Source: Cymbomonas tetramitiformis
Lineage: Eukaryota > Chlorophyta > Pyramimonadophyceae > Pyramimonadales > Pyramimonadaceae
Direction: 5' to 3'
Assembly: GCA_001247695.2 (NCBI GenBank)
Contig: LGRX02012848.1
Span: 1-63,997, forward strand
DNA length: 63,997 bases
The notes beneath the pieces were generated by a model. The model worked only from the letters and a program-made list of their open reading frames with translations, was not told the DNA's origin and made no database searches. Of the stretch, positions 1 through 9,610 are shown piece after piece (position 1 is the stretch's first letter; each line of letters opens with the position of its first letter). The translations under genes and the position numbers were made by a program.

Positions 1-3000
1 TTCGTGTCCACTAAGGGATAAAACTTCCAAAAGCCTATTCATCTCAGCCAGCATGTGAAAGCGCACATTGCACTTAGCACAGTCCATGGCATGATTGCCA
101 GCATCCTCCGCAGCCACACACGCCGCACATTTGAACTCTTCAGTCTCGATGTCGATCGGCATCTCACCCTCACCCAGACATGCCCCTCGGTTGTGCACCA
201 CGTTCGGACAATAGTCACACATCATCGGCTGTCGAGATTCAGCTTGTCCACCTTTGCCGCATCCCGCATATCTTACGTCAAGTACTCCAGCATCAGTGTA
301 GCACCCGCACATCTCATGCCATCCATCGGTGAGGGTGTCCTCAGATAAGTCGGGCCTATGTATGCGCAACCACTCTTCATGCATCTTGCCTATTACCCGC
401 AGCTTAAGGTGGCTTAAGCCACCTTAACTTGAAGGGCTCATTGGGGCTTCCTCGGCGGTGCTTTCAAAATTTGGAGACCTGTGTCGTCAAGATCTTGAGC
501 TGCTCTTTCTGCAGTGTCTTATCAAAAGTTTGATCTGAGTTCATCTTGACCCTCAAAATCTCGGTTGAAGTAGGGTGGGTATTTCCCAATTTTCCTTAAG
601 ATGGCTTAAGCCACCTTAAGCCAATTAGCTCACGGGGGCTTCCTCGAAGGCGCTTTTCAAAATTTGGAGACCTATGATGTCAAGATCTCGAGCTGCTCTT
701 TCTGCAGTGTGTTGCCAAAAGTTTGATCCGAGGTCATCTTGACCCTCAAAATCTCGGTTGAAGTAGCATGGGTATGCAAAAACCGGGAAAAAATCGCTCA
801 AAATTCACTAAATGTTGCACCCTCTTGGATACTTCCCAACATTGCTCACCGGGAACTTGGGCTCGCCGAATAGTGCATATAGTGTCTAAAAGAAGACATT
901 GTCGCCGTCATTTTGAGCTAAAAAAATCTAGTTTCCGGTACCGATAGCTCCCGCAATAATTGAAAACGTTACGGTGGCTTAAGCCACCCTAAATCGCTGT
1001 TAGGGTGGCTTAAGCCACCCGAAGGGTAATAGCCAACCTGCAAGGCCGTCGTGGGGACTTGCCCATCAACATTTGCATGCTGATCCGCTTGGCAAACGGA
1101 AGATTGTTGCTGACCATACGTTGCGCTTAATGCATGAACACGGCAGTGCGGGATGGTTCGTGATTGCATCGCGCTGTGACGGTAGAACTCTCTTTCAAAG
1201 AGTTCTCGCACCACTGTCACTTTTGAACGCAAGTCGGTCACGACCACATGCACGCCCGGTACAGTGGTAAAATCAGCTTCGATTCTTTGGAGCAGCGAGA
1301 GGATGCCAACAAACGATTGGGTGCCACAATGATAACACTTCCCGCACACACATTCAGCTTCCTTGGAGGCGTCAACGATGTCGTCTGGCCAATGTGCATA
1401 GAAAAATGACTCGCACACTTGATCCTCTGAAGAAATGCCATTCTCCGTGGCCTGGCGACGATACTCCTTGAGCAACTCACTTCGAATATCAACACGTTCT
1501 CCTCGTGTTTTATGATGTGACGACGAGTCTAATATCCGTATACAAGCCGGTGATGCGACAAAGTCAACGAAGTCCATTAAGACTGCATGTGAGACTCTTT
1601 GAACATGCCGTGGTGCACCCAGCCTGATGGGAGCGCCTGCAAAGCTATTTTTTGCATGGGTAGATGCCGCGGCGATCTTATGTTTATTGACGCGCACATC
1701 CATGACCGCAATGATTTTGTCGCGTGTGACGACATGAATAGTCCCACCAGTGGCATGCTCGTCATCTAAAACATCTTCGCCATCATGGTCAGCATTTGAT
1801 CGGACTATGACATTATTGTTTTCATCTAAGGGTTGGACTACTACCCCATGCACATATTTTCGAGACTTCCCGACAATTATCTTCACTGGCTCGTCGACTT
1901 GCAGCTCGACTAGTTGGGTTAAACTCTGCTCTACTTCATGAGTGGTCACCTTCATGGTCGACATGGCCGCCACGACTATCGATAACAATTGGCTGGCAAG
2001 CCGGCGATCGCCAAGTCGAGTAGCGGTGGCAATACTCTCAGATAGTTGCCTACATATAGGATGATCCAAAGGCGATGTTCCCACATATTGTGCAGTCATC
2101 AACTCATCGTTCAACACTGTGCTTCGTTGCAAAAGATGGTCCAACACTCCACCAACATCCGGTGTCCCCGCCTTCAATTTTCTGGCCAGACCTAAGAGCA
2201 AAGGCCCGCCTAAGCGAAGCATGCGTTGCTTAAGCTGATACAGTAAAGGCCCACCTATAAGAAACTCCACCTATAAGAAAACAGCCGCTGGATTTTTCGC
2301 CAAAACTTAAGAAAACACTAAGAAAGCAGCCGCTGGACTTTTGGAGTAGATATTCCGCCACTGTTAAGCAACTCTTAAGTATGATAGAAAGCACCGCTGA
2401 CAATCAAATCGGGGGCGCAAACTTAAGAAAGCCAGCCGCTACCCCCACGGCCCTGTTTTCTTATAGGTGGGCCTTTACTGTATGACATGTCGTCAACAGT
2501 TTCGGCGGTAGCACCCAGTGATGTTCTATGTGGAATCCGCTGAATGTCGTCGATCTCAGCAGGCGTTAACAACTGCTTGCATAATGCATCGATGTCTATC
2601 TTCGTGGTGCCATCCATTATGTCAGCTACCATTTGCAGTCCTGCCATCTGCACTACATGCTTCTCTTCTAGCAGCACGGTGCATGCAGCATCAAGTTCTG
2701 TTCAAAAAGAAACCACGGAATATATCATCTTATTAGCACGTATAACCATCGATGCATGGTGGTAAGTCAGCATCAAACTTAATAACACATATGTGTGCGT
2801 GCATGTAATGAGCGTGGACCTACCTCGGATACGATGTTTGTCGGCGTGCGACACGGAGTGCATTGCGTTGATCGCCTCGCATTGTTTATGAGATATATAC
2901 TCCCCAACTTCTTTGTAACTAGATAATGTTGTCGCAGTGCCATGTGGAGATGTCACCTCCACATTTACATCTGATGCAACTACCTTCAGCAGTGGTCGTT

Positions 3001-3713
3001 TGCGCGGTGTGGTAGTCGTCACTTCGAAAGTAGCACGAGCTGAACTTCGAAGCTCCCTTTCACGCAACACCTCTGCAGCCGTGTCGATGGCAGTCGTGGC
3101 AATGTTATTGGCGGTATGCTCTTGGGCTGCAGCATATCCGATCACCGGCACCGCGTCATGTCGCCGCACACAACTGACACAATGCGCAATCTCTGCATGG
3201 TGCGCATATGATTGTGCATAGCTACACGGACGACGCGCGTATTATTACCATTATTATAGAGCGCATACGTTGCCATTATGTCCACAATTAACATCTGCCG
3301 TACTAATATGATAATTCACAATAAGCGCGTGCATGCGTACCATCATCGGCTGTGCAACTTTCCGATCTTGAACGGCCTCTCCTTGTTAACCACTTCGCGG
3401 GGAGTTGATTAGTTGCAGCGTCATCGCCGTCTGTCTCAACTATCAATTGTCGCTCTACATTGATGATAGAATGACTGTCCGAAGCCGAGAAAGCAGATAC
3501 GCCATTATTCTTTCTCTGATCCCGCAACGTCGGCGCATCAGTTTGTATTATTGAAGTCGGAGCTCCTCGTGGATGTCGCCAGTCGTTATCAGAAGGAGGT
3601 TGCTGGGGCAACAAGTGCGCGTTGCTGCAACCTGCTTGCTTAGAGACACAGCGCGAACACTTATCGTTGGCCGCAAAGTTTAGGATAGAACACGCCTTTC
3701 TATTGCTCGCCAT
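1..3713 (-). CDS. Multi-exon gene for a Cys-rich, PHD-like zinc-finger protein; partial and MITE-disrupted
   Basis: Seen: four phase-compatible exons on the minus strand: 3713-3341 (starts MASNRK), 3192-2824, 2697-1038 (interrupted by a MITE at 2241-2480) and 384-1, which runs off the window. Junctions are GT-AG with phases 1, 1 and 0. Exon 1 ends in CTADD and exon 2 begins IAHCVSC. Exon 3 carries a Cys cluster (ECVCGKCYHCG, near 1350) followed by a basic segment with TIPHCRVHALS. Exon 4 has MMCDYC, a His four residues later, then C and FKCAAC, close to the second half of a PHD finger but with H-x4-C spacing. Inference: a nuclear or chromatin-type zinc-binding protein, or a protein encoded by an unrecognised transposon; no catalytic motif identifies it. 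The MITE (240 bp plus a duplicated TA) shifts the frame, so this allele is probably broken unless the MITE is removed. I do not recognise the family. Confidence 0.5.
385..1037 (-). mobile_element. Introner-like TIR element forming an intron
   Basis: This 653-bp segment separates two open exons of the minus-strand zinc-finger gene. Its two ends are imperfect inverted repeats: GTTGGCTATTACCC at the 5' end (minus strand) and GGGTAATAGGCAAG at the 3' end. Internal palindromes GGTGGCTTAAGCCACC sit near both ends. The terminal GT and AG coincide with the splice donor (CAG|GTTGGC) and acceptor (GGCAAG|ATG), and splicing joins the exons in phase 0. The interior holds two copies, about 240 bp apart, of a segment starting TTCAAAATTTGGAGACC. 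No coding capacity is seen. No clear target-site duplication is visible. Confidence 0.6.
2241..2480. mobile_element. Tc1/mariner-like MITE inserted in a coding exon
   Basis: A 240-bp element has terminal inverted repeats CAGTAAAGGCCCACCTATAA / TTATAGGTGGGCCTTTACTG. It is flanked on both sides by TA (2239-2240 and 2481-2482), the target duplication typical of Tc1/mariner and Stowaway-like MITEs. The two flanking reading frames are the same frame once the element and one TA are discounted (TCA-TAY-CAG). The interior repeats short motifs (CTTAAGAAA, GCCGCTG) and has no coding capacity. Confidence 0.8.
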
Positions 3714-4119
3714 ATCAGTTGCGAATATGTTCGGCTACACGACAACAACTATGCGGCATAATCGCACATACCGCCATTTGCGTATGCGCCATTGACGCTC
3801 GGCTTTGAGACGCTCATGCGCGAAAATTCTCGAGAAACTGTGTCTAAAAACATTGCAGAAGCTTACGAAGTAATGCCGTGCATGGCGCTCGCGAATTCAA
3901 CCAACCGGCTTAACAGTGGCTTCACAGTGGCTATCGGCTTCAACGTAAGCTTCTGTAAGCCAAGCACTCAGGAATTTATAAATTCGCGCCAATTCGGCGT
4001 TTCAGGCACCGTGTAATTATTGGTTCGAACGTACCCCCCCCCTTCGCACCCGACTATCGTCCCAATTCGGCGTGTGGGGACCAGTACAACATCCATCCCA
4101 TCTGAGTCGCGGAAGTGGT
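3714..4119. other. No gene recognised
   Basis: Upstream flank of the zinc-finger gene. It holds only a short open frame on the plus strand (3792-4016, 74 codons) without recognisable motifs, and a C8 run near 4030. It may contain the promoter of the minus-strand gene, but no element can be named. Confidence 0.4.
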
Positions 4120-4510
4120 CACGTATGCAATAGGTCCGCAGTATGTATCCAACATACTGAATGTTCCGTTTCAATACATATGCAATAGGTCCGCAATATA
4201 TACACAACATATTGAATTTGCATGTTCAATATGTATGCAATAGGTCCGCAGTATGTATCAAACATACTAAATGTTCCGTTTCAATACATATTCAATAGGT
4301 CCGCAATATATATACAACATATTGAATTTGCATGTTCAATACGTATGCAATAGGTCCGCAGTATGTATCCAACATACTGAATGTTCCGTTTCAATTCATA
4401 TTCAATAGGTCCGCAATATATATACAACATATTGAATTTACATGTTCAATACGTATGCAGTAGGTCCGCAGTGTGTATCCAACATATTGAATGTTAACTT
4501 ACAATATGTA
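4120..4510. repeat. Tandem array, period about 109 bp
   Basis: The phrase CAATAGGTCCGCAGTATGTA recurs at about 4131, 4239, 4349 and, with changes, 4458. Within each period a half-unit variant (AATAGGTCCGCAATATATA) also appears, so the unit is itself an old dimer. AT-rich and non-coding. Confidence 0.8.
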
Positions 4511-4635
4511 TACAATATGTGAGCAATATGTCTGCAACATGCCTTCATAGTGTTTGCGACATGCATGGTGCATGTCGCCAACCCTATACTACACATGTGT
4601 TGAAGGCATATTGAAATAACTCTCTGCATCAGAAC

Positions 4636-5122
4636 TTCAATATGTCTCCAATACATGAGAGCAATTTTGGGAAGTATCCAAGAGGGTGCAACATTTAGTA
4701 AAATTTGAGCAATTTTCCCTTGTTTTTGCATACCCATGCTACTTCAACCGAGATTTTGAGGGTCAAGATGACCTCGGATCAAACTTTTGGCAAGACACTG
4801 CAGAAAGAGCAGCTCGAGATCTTGACAACATAGGTCTCCAAATTTTGAAAGCGTTTTCGAGGAAGCCCCCGGTGAGCTAATTAGCTTAAGGTGGCTTAAG
4901 CCATCTTAAGGAAAATTGGGAAATACCCACCCTACTTCAACCGAGATTTTGAGGGTCAAGATGAACTCAGATCACACTTTTGATAAGACACTGCCGAAAG
5001 AGCAACTCAAGATCTTGACGACACAGGTCTCCAAATTTTGAAAGCACCGCCGAAAAAGCCCCCATGAGCCCTTTAAGTTAAGGTGGCTTAAGCCACCTTA
5101 AGCTGCGGGTAATAGGCAATAT
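4636..5122 (+). mobile_element. Inverted partial copy of the 385-1037 element family
   Basis: Read on the opposite strand, this stretch matches about 385-845 closely: GGGTAATAGGCAA end, GGTGGCTTAAGCCACC palindromes, the doubled TTTGGAGACC segment and the phrase GAGGGTGCAACATTTAGTAAA. Homology stops near 4636 and no matching far terminus was found between 3700 and 4636, so the copy is truncated or diverged. The two copies form a very large inverted repeat around the zinc-finger gene. Confidence 0.75.
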
Positions 5123-5896
5123 AGATAAACTCGTATAAGAAATAAACCCTAAGCTAGATATACCCGGAACGGTCACGGAGTCGGAACGGTCTCGAGTCTA
5201 GCTACCTGTGACACTCGGTGTGTCACAGCACAGGCTTACGGATCAGTCACGGTCCAGTGTTGGCTACCTAGGAATCTGCCATAGGGGCCTGCACCGGGAC
5301 TCCCGGTCAGGGCTGCCTATACAGATTTCAGCATGTAATCCTGCATATCCCATCGTGAATGACGAGTTGCTTGGTATATTTCACACATGGCTCTGGTGAG
5401 TATTCCTTTCATTGATCGACAGTAGATGAGTAGAACAGTATCCCATCCCAAATCCTACGTCAGGGAATACTGAGCTAATTGCTGTCTTAAGATCATGATC
5501 GGCACCTTATAGCCCCCCTCGCTCCGGTGACGTGCTCACGTTAGGCTTTGCCAGGCGCGGGGGGGGCCGCAACTACGTTCAAAGAAAAAACCGCGACTAA
5601 ATGCTGAGACACAAGACAGACTGAATCACTGAACTCTACATAGGTACCTATTTCTCGAAAGATTCCTAGATTCTAACCAAAAATCAGGTTGTCGTTCGAT
5701 TGAAAATTGAATACTGCGGGCGTCAGATCCGAATATTTCCTAGACTCTAATCGTCACTTTTTCATACAATTAAGGTAGCAGGTTCATTGAACGTGTGGAT
5801 GGGCACATGATTGGCCATAGGTCATATAATAATCGGGTGTTCCCAGTTTCATGGAATTAGCGGACACAGCTTTCTGAGTCAGCCTTCAAAGACGAA
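5123..5896. other. No gene recognised
   Basis: Apart from a G-rich run near 5565 and short open frames, nothing supports a gene or RNA here. Confidence 0.4.
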
Positions 5897-6703
5897 CTAG
5901 AACAGCGCGTCGTATGACAGCGCGTCGTATGCATGCTGGTTATTCCGCATATGCGGCAAAATGAAGCTGCGCACGTTACCTCGGTAGGCGTCTAGGTTTT
6001 TGCAATCGCTGGGGTGCAATGTCAAGACGCTGGGCCCAGTAGTTGCTCGCGCCGGGTCTTCTTCTGTGTTATAAATATTTGAATTGTTTTCTGATACATT
6101 TAGACTATCGAAAAAAATAAAATTTTTATTTAGATCGCGCCCCTGCAGCAGGGAATAGTACATAAAAATAATGTCATCCGTATACCAGGAGGCTGTATCA
6201 AATTTGTCTGCACCTTGCAAATAGTCTGATACGCGCATTCGATTTGATTCTCGTCGGCTGGTAATCACATTTTTACGCGCCGTACCGAAATAGCTCTCTT
6301 TATTTAGATTTGCTTCATTCAGACGGTTCTGACCCGAGGGCTCATTCTCACCGCGCAGCCATCTATTGATATTCCCTAGGATCTGACCAGGATCTGTTAT
6401 ATTTCGTTCTAAGTAATCGGTGAGCCTTGTATCATGTTCCAAAACAAACAGCACGTTCTCCTTTGTCAGTAGACGCAGAGGCGTACGGTTAAAGTCCTGT
6501 ATTATATCTTGAAGGGGCCTATGGGGTTCATGTAGCGCAGCTTGGTAAATCATACTTTCGGGGACGTTGGTCGTGGCATCGTAGTGGTTCGATGATACTC
6601 CTCCCGTGAGGACGGCGCGCGCCGTCAGCACGATGGGGGCGTTTACTTCGTCCACGCTCTGCGACATACATGAACGTTTTGGATCCGATGGCGTTTTTCG
6701 CAT
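5897..6703 (-). CDS. Possible Ulp1/C48-like peptidase fragment
   Basis: A 268-residue open frame starts MRKTPSDPK. Seen: the central block SWYTDDIIFMYYSLL, followed about 10 residues on by NFIFFDSL. Known: Ulp1/SENP-type cysteine peptidases carry a Trp-x-Asn/Asp-Asp block followed by a helix in this arrangement before their catalytic His-Asp-Cys. Here the frame ends about 80 residues later with no HW-type His or catalytic Cys block, so if the assignment is right it is an N-terminal fragment or one exon of a longer gene. Such proteases are common cargo of large DNA transposons and giant viruses. The match rests on one short block; it could equally be an unrelated hypothetical protein. Confidence 0.35.
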   Translation of the reverse strand: MRKTPSDPKRSCMSQSVDEVNAPIVLTARAVLTGGVSSNHYDATTNVPESMIYQAALHEPHRPLQDIIQDFNRTPLRLLTKENVLFVLEHDTRLTDYLERNITDPGQILGNINRWLRGENEPSGQNRLNEANLNKESYFGTARKNVITSRRESNRMRVSDYLQGADKFDTASWYTDDIIFMYYSLLQGRDLNKNFIFFDSLNVSENNSNIYNTEEDPARATTGPSVLTLHPSDCKNLDAYRGNVRSFILPHMRNNQHAYDALSYDALF

Positions 6704-7052
6704 TGTTCCATGTTAGGCCGATGCCAACGTGGCATGAGAGCTTTGCCAGACTCGGCAATAACTCGAATTTCGTATGCCGGCAACAGTGCAATGTGCATCC
6801 ACCAAGGTCAAAACACCGAACTCAAGTTAAGCAGTTCAAAATTCCCGAGAAAATTTTGAAAAGCACTGCAACGTCGCTAGAACAAGTAAGCACCGGACTG
6901 CAGCGGACACCTGTGCCTTCAATTTTCCAAAGGTACGCGAGGCACCCACCCGCACAGCGCATACGTAGTTTCAGGTAGAGTCATGGTCTCTAGTATGTCT
7001 GACACTACGGCCTTGTTTGTGCTCGAGTTATGTAGAACATACAGCTGTATTT
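6704..7052. other. No gene recognised
   Basis: Short open frames only. If 5897-6703 is a gene, its upstream exons or promoter would lie here, but no splice-compatible exon was identified. Confidence 0.3.
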
Positions 7053-7376
7053 AGATGCGACAGGCTTGTAGCCTGCACTCTATATGTCTTCTCAGTGAAG
7101 GCTTCGAAGTATTTTTGGATGCGACGGGCTTGTGGCCTGCGCTCGAGAGGTGCCAGTCCCAGAAATGCTTTTAGATCGATGCAACGGGCCTGTGGCCTGC
7201 GCTCAAGGGGTTTCATTCCTAGCTAGAAGTCTCATGAGATGCGACGGGCCTGTGGCCTGCGCTCGATTAATCGGACTCTTCGAAGTGTACGTCTGGATGC
7301 GACGGGCTTGTGGCCTGCGCTCAAGTTGCCTCATGGTCTTCAGATGCGACGGGCCTGTGGCCTGCGCTCGAGTTGT
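7053..7376 (+). repeat. Tandem repeat, period about 50-65 bp (six copies)
   Basis: The core GATGCGACGGGCCTGTGGCC followed by TGCGCTC recurs six times, starting near 7053, 7118, 7177, 7237, 7296 and 7344, with unrelated spacers between the cores. The core is conserved while spacer sequence and length vary, unlike a simple minisatellite. Confidence 0.85.
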
Positions 7377-7389
7377 CAGACTTGGAATA

Positions 7390-8799
7390 TTGAAGGTGTC
7401 TTTACCTTTCGTTTAGAAAATATTTTGCCACTGCAGTATGCACACCAGCTGCGAGAGAGATTGACGTGTTTGGGTTTTGGTGGTTGTTGGGTTGCTGGGA
7501 CGTAGGCATATGGGCAAAAGGGCAGAAGCGACCGACTGCAGCGCGGCGGGAAAAGAACCGGGAGGAAAAGAAGAAATTGCGCAACCGCTTTCGGGGCTGG
7601 TGCTACCCGAGACAACTGCAGGTGGAAGTGCAAACCTTACGGGGCTGGTGCCAGCGCGACAACTGCGGGTGGATGTGAAAATTAGAATAGCCGAGATATG
7701 CATACCCTGTTCGCCCTCCACAAACAGCAGACTGTTGCACCCCTTTCGAGAGCATCCGAAGGTCCTACGGGGGCGGAAGGTTCAGTGAGCCGTGAGTGGG
7801 CGGACGATGAAACGGATGAGTCAGAGAGTAGCTGCAGCATGCCGTCCCCACAGCAGCATACCGCATCCGCACCCGCATACCTTCATACCTACTTTCCTCA
7901 GTTACGTCCCCCGCAGCCACGTCCCCCTTAGCTCAAGCAAGAGCGTCGAACCGTATGTCTGAAGATCTTAGTTCGAAACTAAGATGCCCCTTCTAGGCTT
8001 CGGTTTGTTTTCTTATAGGCCGCGCGCGTTCGTTCTTTCGACTCTCTAGACGACGTAGCGAACGCGACGCATTTTTTACTGCAGCTGGTGGGACGACGAC
8101 GGCGCTGGTGCTTGGGAGACCTGGGGTGTACGACTGGATCTGGTGGTATGGACTGGTGCGTCGAGGACGTCAAGAGCACGAACGCTGTCCACTTCTGCAG
8201 TCTCGGGAGCATGCCGGTGGTGAAGCACGGTGTACTCCTGAAATTACTGAAGTGTTGTTGTTCCACTGCAGGTAATTCATTCGTGGCGTTTTTACCTACT
8301 TGTGATTTTGTTGGTCTTTTATTTTTTTCCGCTTCACCATTGGCAATTCTCGGCTTCCCTTGACGTGACGGCTGGCGTCAACGCGATGCGCTACGGTGAG
8401 GTGACGAAGGAATTGGAGTCCGCCAAAGGAAGTAAGTATGCTACGTTTCCCTGGAATTTCTTAAGGCTCAACTGAGAATGCTATGAAGCTGGCAGTAATC
8501 AAGGAGGACGAGCCGGGATTTGTGGAAGCACGAACGATCGACACAGCGCGACTGAGGTGGCAGGCACACAGGAGGATCATAGTTAGCTAGTATGATCTGT
8601 GCCACGATTTGTGGTTGGTAGCACGTAAAAATTACTTTTCACGAGTATGAATTGATGTGAGCTAGAGTTACGGAGATCTCTGCTTTGTGATCAATCAGAT
8701 CGAACGTTGTTCAGATTAGCAAAATTTAAACATCGCTTATACCTGCCTGTCCGTGACATGCAGGGTGAAACATTTTTTTACAGCTTGTGGCACTAGCTC
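7390..8799. other. No gene recognised
   Basis: Several overlapping open frames of 70-103 codons occur on both strands at 7413-7931 and 7979-8363, but none has recognisable motifs or a clear splice chain. A short duplicated phrase (GGGGCTGGTGC) lies near 7592 and 7640. Confidence 0.3.
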
Positions 8800-9610
8800 A
8801 AGCGAGAGCCTGGGACAGAATGTCCAAAGATCTCAGTTCGACACTGAGGTGCCACGATTTCCTAGGCAGAAACATTGTACAGGTAACACCTTTCAGTTCT
8901 GGTGCCTTTAAGCACACAGGTGGTCTCGGCTTGAGATGCTGAGTCCACCTGTATGCTTGGTTTGTGGGTACGCGCCTCTGAACGGGGTGCAGTGATGAAA
9001 TTTTAAGGACAGATAAATTGTACAGGTAACACCTTTCAGTTCGGGTGCCTTTAAGCACACAGGTGGTCTCGGATTGAAATGCTGAGTCCACCTGTATGCT
9101 TGGTTTGTGGGTACGCGCCTCAGAACGGGGTGCAGTGATGAAATTTCAAGGACAGAAAAATTGTACAGGTAACACCTTTCAGTTCTGGTGCCGTGAAGCA
9201 CACAGGTGGTCTCGGCTTGAAATGCTGAGTCCACCTGTATGCTTGATTTGTGGGTACACGCCTCAGGACGGGGTGCAGTGATGAAATTTCAAGGGCAGAG
9301 AAATTGAAGGGTTAGCCCGAGTTATTCTGCTGCCGTGAAGCACACAGGTGGTCTCGGCTTGAAATGCTGAGTCCACCTGTATGCTTGGTTTGTGGGTCCG
9401 CGCCTCAGAACGAGGTGCAGTGATGAAATTTCAAGGGCAGAGAAATTGAAGGGTTAGCCCGAGTTATCCTGGTGCCGTGAAACATACAGGTGGTGTCGGC
9501 TTGAGATGCGGAGTCCACCTGTATGCTTGGTTTGTGGGTACGCGCCTCGGAACGGGGTGCAATGTATGCTTGGTTTGTGGGTACGCGCCTCAGAACGGGG
9601 TACAGCGACC
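8800..9610. repeat. Tandem repeat, period about 143 bp, each unit with a hairpin
   Basis: Five full units and one short one. Each contains ACACAGGTGGTCTCGG, then TGAGTCCACCTGTATGCTTG, so CAGGTGG and CCACCTG can pair. GGTTTGTGGGTACGCGCCTC follows. Unit starts near 8913, 9056, 9199, 9341 and 9485; the last interval is about 45 bp. No protein motif is seen in the frames it keeps open. Confidence 0.85.

Noticed and set aside
2235..2478. MITE acting as an intron (GTAAAG donor, TATCAG acceptor)
   Set aside because: Splicing there would shift the frame and meet an immediate stop; the alternatives tested also fail the phase.
7053..7376. CRISPR-like array (repeats with unique spacers)
   Set aside because: The genome is eukaryotic, spacers vary in length, the core is not flanked by a leader, and no cas genes exist nearby.
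8798..9234. Overlapping minus-strand frames with repeated ETTCVLKGTRTERC
   Set aside because: Produced by the 143-bp tandem repeat; the period is not a multiple of three and units carry stops in turn.
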